Shown here: positions 35,360 through 36,361 of the stretch, one piece after another
Layout of the letters: each line of letters begins with the position of its first letter
How positions within the stretch are numbered: the first letter of the stretch is position 1
NCBI GenBank assembly: GCA_025350105.1
Contig: JANXYJ010000103.1
Span: forward strand, 1-36,361
DNA: 36,361 nucleotides
Direction: 5' to 3'
From: Terriglobia bacterium
GTDB lineage: Bacteria > Acidobacteriota > Terriglobia > Bryobacterales > Bryobacteraceae
Notes under the pieces: model-generated
What the model was told of the DNA's origin: nothing
The model's database searches: none
What the model saw: the letters and a program-made list of their open reading frames with translations, nothing else
Position numbers and translations under genes: made by a program

Positions 35360-35785
35360 TTATTGTGGGTCTACCGCTGGAGCGTTCCCGCCGTCGCCGG
35401 TACCGGAAGGGGGACCGAAGAACAACTTCTTGCCATCTTCAAGCGTCACTTCACGCGAGTGGGCCCAGTTGCTGCCATCGCGAGCGCGCCATCCGAAAAC
35501 GGTGATTTTGCTTCCCGGTTTGATGGTCACGTCGCGTTTCCAGCCGGTGCGGTAGAGAACGCTGGGCGGATAGCCTTCAAATTTCCAGTTGGTCACGTTA
35601 CCTTTGTCATCCTTCACATCCAGGAAAAAGTAGCTGTGCGGATTGGTCCAGTCTACCTTTGTCACCACGCCGTTCAGCGTAATGGGCTTGTTGGCATCAT
35701 ACTCCGCGCCGAAGGAATGATGGGCCAGCGCCGGCAGTGCCGAAAACAGCAGCGCGGCAGCGGTGTTCAAAATGTAATTTCTCAT
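35360..35785 (-). CDS. DUF6152-family secreted protein, copy 2
   Basis: A 141-residue protein with a signal peptide (about 1-21) ending just before HHSFGAEYDANKPITLNG. The domain core VDWTNPHSYFFLDVKDDKG is almost the same as in copy 1 at 21979-22383. A Gly/Pro-rich tail ends the protein. GGGAG lies about 8 bases before the ATG. It is the first gene of a two-gene operon with member 3 of the secreted family. Confidence 0.84.
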   Translation of the reverse strand: MRNYILNTAAALLFSALPALAHHSFGAEYDANKPITLNGVVTKVDWTNPHSYFFLDVKDDKGNVTNWKFEGYPPSVLYRTGWKRDVTIKPGSKITVFGWRARDGSNWAHSREVTLEDGKKLFFGPPSGTGDGGNAPAVDPQ

Positions 35786-35970
35786 GCAAAACTCCCGCTA
35801 TGCAGTTTACGCCATCCGGGGGCCTCTGTCATATTTTGCTCGGACCTTGGCTTGGCGCACCAAGCAAAAACTTTGCCCAGTGCGCTTCAAGCCGGGCACA
35901 CGACAGGAACATCGACGGCAGACGGCTACTGATCATTAGCTGGTTTAGCAGTCAGACTCGTCAAACTGGT

Positions 35971-36010
35971 TGTCATAGCATCGCTGTCATAGCATCGCTG
36001 TCATACCATC
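35971..36010. repeat. 14-bp tandem repeat upstream of the Kir-like gene
   Basis: TGTCATAGCATCGC occurs at 35971-35984 and 35985-35998, and a third, imperfect copy (TGTCATACCATC) at 35999-36010. It ends 7 bp before the start codon of the channel gene, in the place of its leader and ribosome site. It may affect expression or be a plain slippage tract. Confidence 0.75.
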
Positions 36011-36017
36011 TAAAGAT

Positions 36018-36167
36018 ATGCAGAAGCCGACCTTCGATCCCGGGCTCACCCAACAATTCACTGGCGTGCTGCGGCGCAGTATCAACAAAGACGGAAGCTT
36101 TAACGTTTCTCGCCGCGGCGGCAACTGGCGTAACATTCACCCCTATTTGCATCTGCTGAACATGGGC
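36018..36167 (+). pseudogene. Inward-rectifier (Kir-type) potassium channel, N-terminal fragment cut by an insertion
   Basis: The frame begins MQKPTFDPGLTQQFTGVLRR, then INKDGSFNVSRRGGNWRNIHPYLHLLNMG. The stretch GSFNV-RRG-NWR-HPYLHL is the cytosolic N-terminus and slide helix of bacterial Kir channels, after which W-P-F and the first membrane helix should follow. Instead the frame enters insertion-sequence DNA at about 36168 and stops at 36195-36197, giving 59 codons in all. The channel body and pore are not in this window. The call rests on recall of the family pattern. Confidence 0.72.
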
Positions 36168-36361
36168 TGTTCGGCGACAATTAGACCACCCGGCTGACGA
36201 CAATTAAAACTCCCGCTCAATGACAACTAATGTGACCATCGAGAATCGCGCTGGAATAGCGCCGAGGCCATGGTCACAGACGAGCAGGTGAGGAGGCTGA
36301 GAAAGTTGTCGAACACGGAAAAGAATCAAGAGCTTGCGGCGGCGAAGGCGGGGATGGACCC
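36168..36361 (+). mobile_element. IS21-family insertion sequence, left end
   Basis: The element starts at TGT (36168) and contains three related motifs with exact 23-bp spacing: GACAATTA (36176), GACAATTA (36199) and GACAACTA (36222). IS21 ends typically carry such multiple internal repeats. An istA-like gene begins 100 bp in. The right end, istB and the rest of the broken channel gene lie beyond the window, so the target-site duplication cannot be seen. Confidence 0.75.
36270..36361 (+). CDS. istA: IS21-family transposase IstA, N-terminal part
   Basis: The first 30 codons (MVTDEQVRRLRKLSN, then ELAAAKAGMDP) match the start of IS21-type IstA transposases, a helix-turn-helix region that recognises the element ends. 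The DDE catalytic domain lies beyond the window edge. The short length limits what can be said, but the pattern together with the repeats just upstream makes the call firm. Confidence 0.8.
   Translation, partial: MVTDEQVRRLRKLSNTEKNQELAAAKAGMD

Noticed and set aside
35840-35876. Inverted repeat with GCTTGG-CGCA-CCAAGC as terminator
   Set aside because: On the plus strand it is followed by A residues rather than T, and on the minus strand the T-run comes before the stem, so it does not fit a terminator for either neighbour.
35973-36203. 76-codon minus-strand frame at the right edge
   Set aside because: It is the reverse of the Kir fragment and tandem repeat and enters the insertion sequence; no domain is seen.
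1-36361. CRISPR array, prophage genes or rRNA genes
   Set aside because: No regularly spaced repeats with unique spacers, no phage structural or integrase genes and no rRNA sequence were seen.

Overview
The window looks like chromosomal DNA of an acidobacterium close to Bryobacter/Solibacter. This is inferred from several signs seen together: a large carboxypeptidase-regulatory-domain/TonB-receptor-like outer-membrane protein, a DUF5916 protein, NIPSNAP and DUF6152 proteins, three paralogues of a secreted family with a (P)D(L/M)xGxW motif, Ala/Pro- or Lys-rich tails on ribosomal proteins, and a short intergenic repeat (core GCCGC-GACC-(GT)AAGGGAGCG). No rRNA or other strict taxonomic marker is present, so the assignment is tentative.

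Layout. 1-308: unassigned DNA and a tRNA-Glu(CTC) on the minus strand. 355-3348: an amino-acid permease and a HEAT/SEC-C protein (minus). 3380-8211: a translation and precursor operon read on the minus strand in the order ispE, prs, rplY, pth, rpsF, rpsR, rplI, closed by a hairpin terminator. 8288-10791: apt, a divergent NIPSNAP gene, fbp and an acylphosphatase. 11001-13894: a HAD phosphatase coupled to a GAF/hybrid-kinase-like protein that has lost its phosphorylation residues, then a ParDE-type toxin-antitoxin pair. 14392-19572: aconitase and a TonB-receptor-like protein. 19630-20297: a VapBC pair. 20487-25889: secreted proteins, a DUF6152 gene and a membrane histidine kinase with its NarL/LuxR-type regulator. 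25926-29680: DUF5916 protein and proS. 29901-30414: BrnTA. 30444-34140: a secreted GDSL hydrolase, a serine beta-lactamase-like hydrolase and a short-chain dehydrogenase/epimerase. 34243-35785: an IclR remnant, then a second secreted-protein/DUF6152 pair. 36018-36361: the first 50 codons of an inward-rectifier (Kir-type) potassium channel gene, cut by the left end of an IS21-family element whose transposase runs off the window.

How the genes fit together. The left half is housekeeping: PRPP synthesis and use (prs, apt), isoprenoid precursors (ispE), ribosome assembly and peptidyl-tRNA recycling, gluconeogenesis (fbp) and the TCA cycle (acnA). The right half is accessory: three type II toxin-antitoxin modules, envelope and secreted proteins, one complete two-component system with a striking 7-2-7 palindrome in front of it, and an insertion sequence. 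The best candidates for something undescribed are the secreted (P)D(L/M)xGxW family with its repeated DUF6152 partnership, the catalytically dead GAF/kinase/receiver protein coupled to a HAD phosphatase, and the multi-half-site operator upstream of the histidine kinase.
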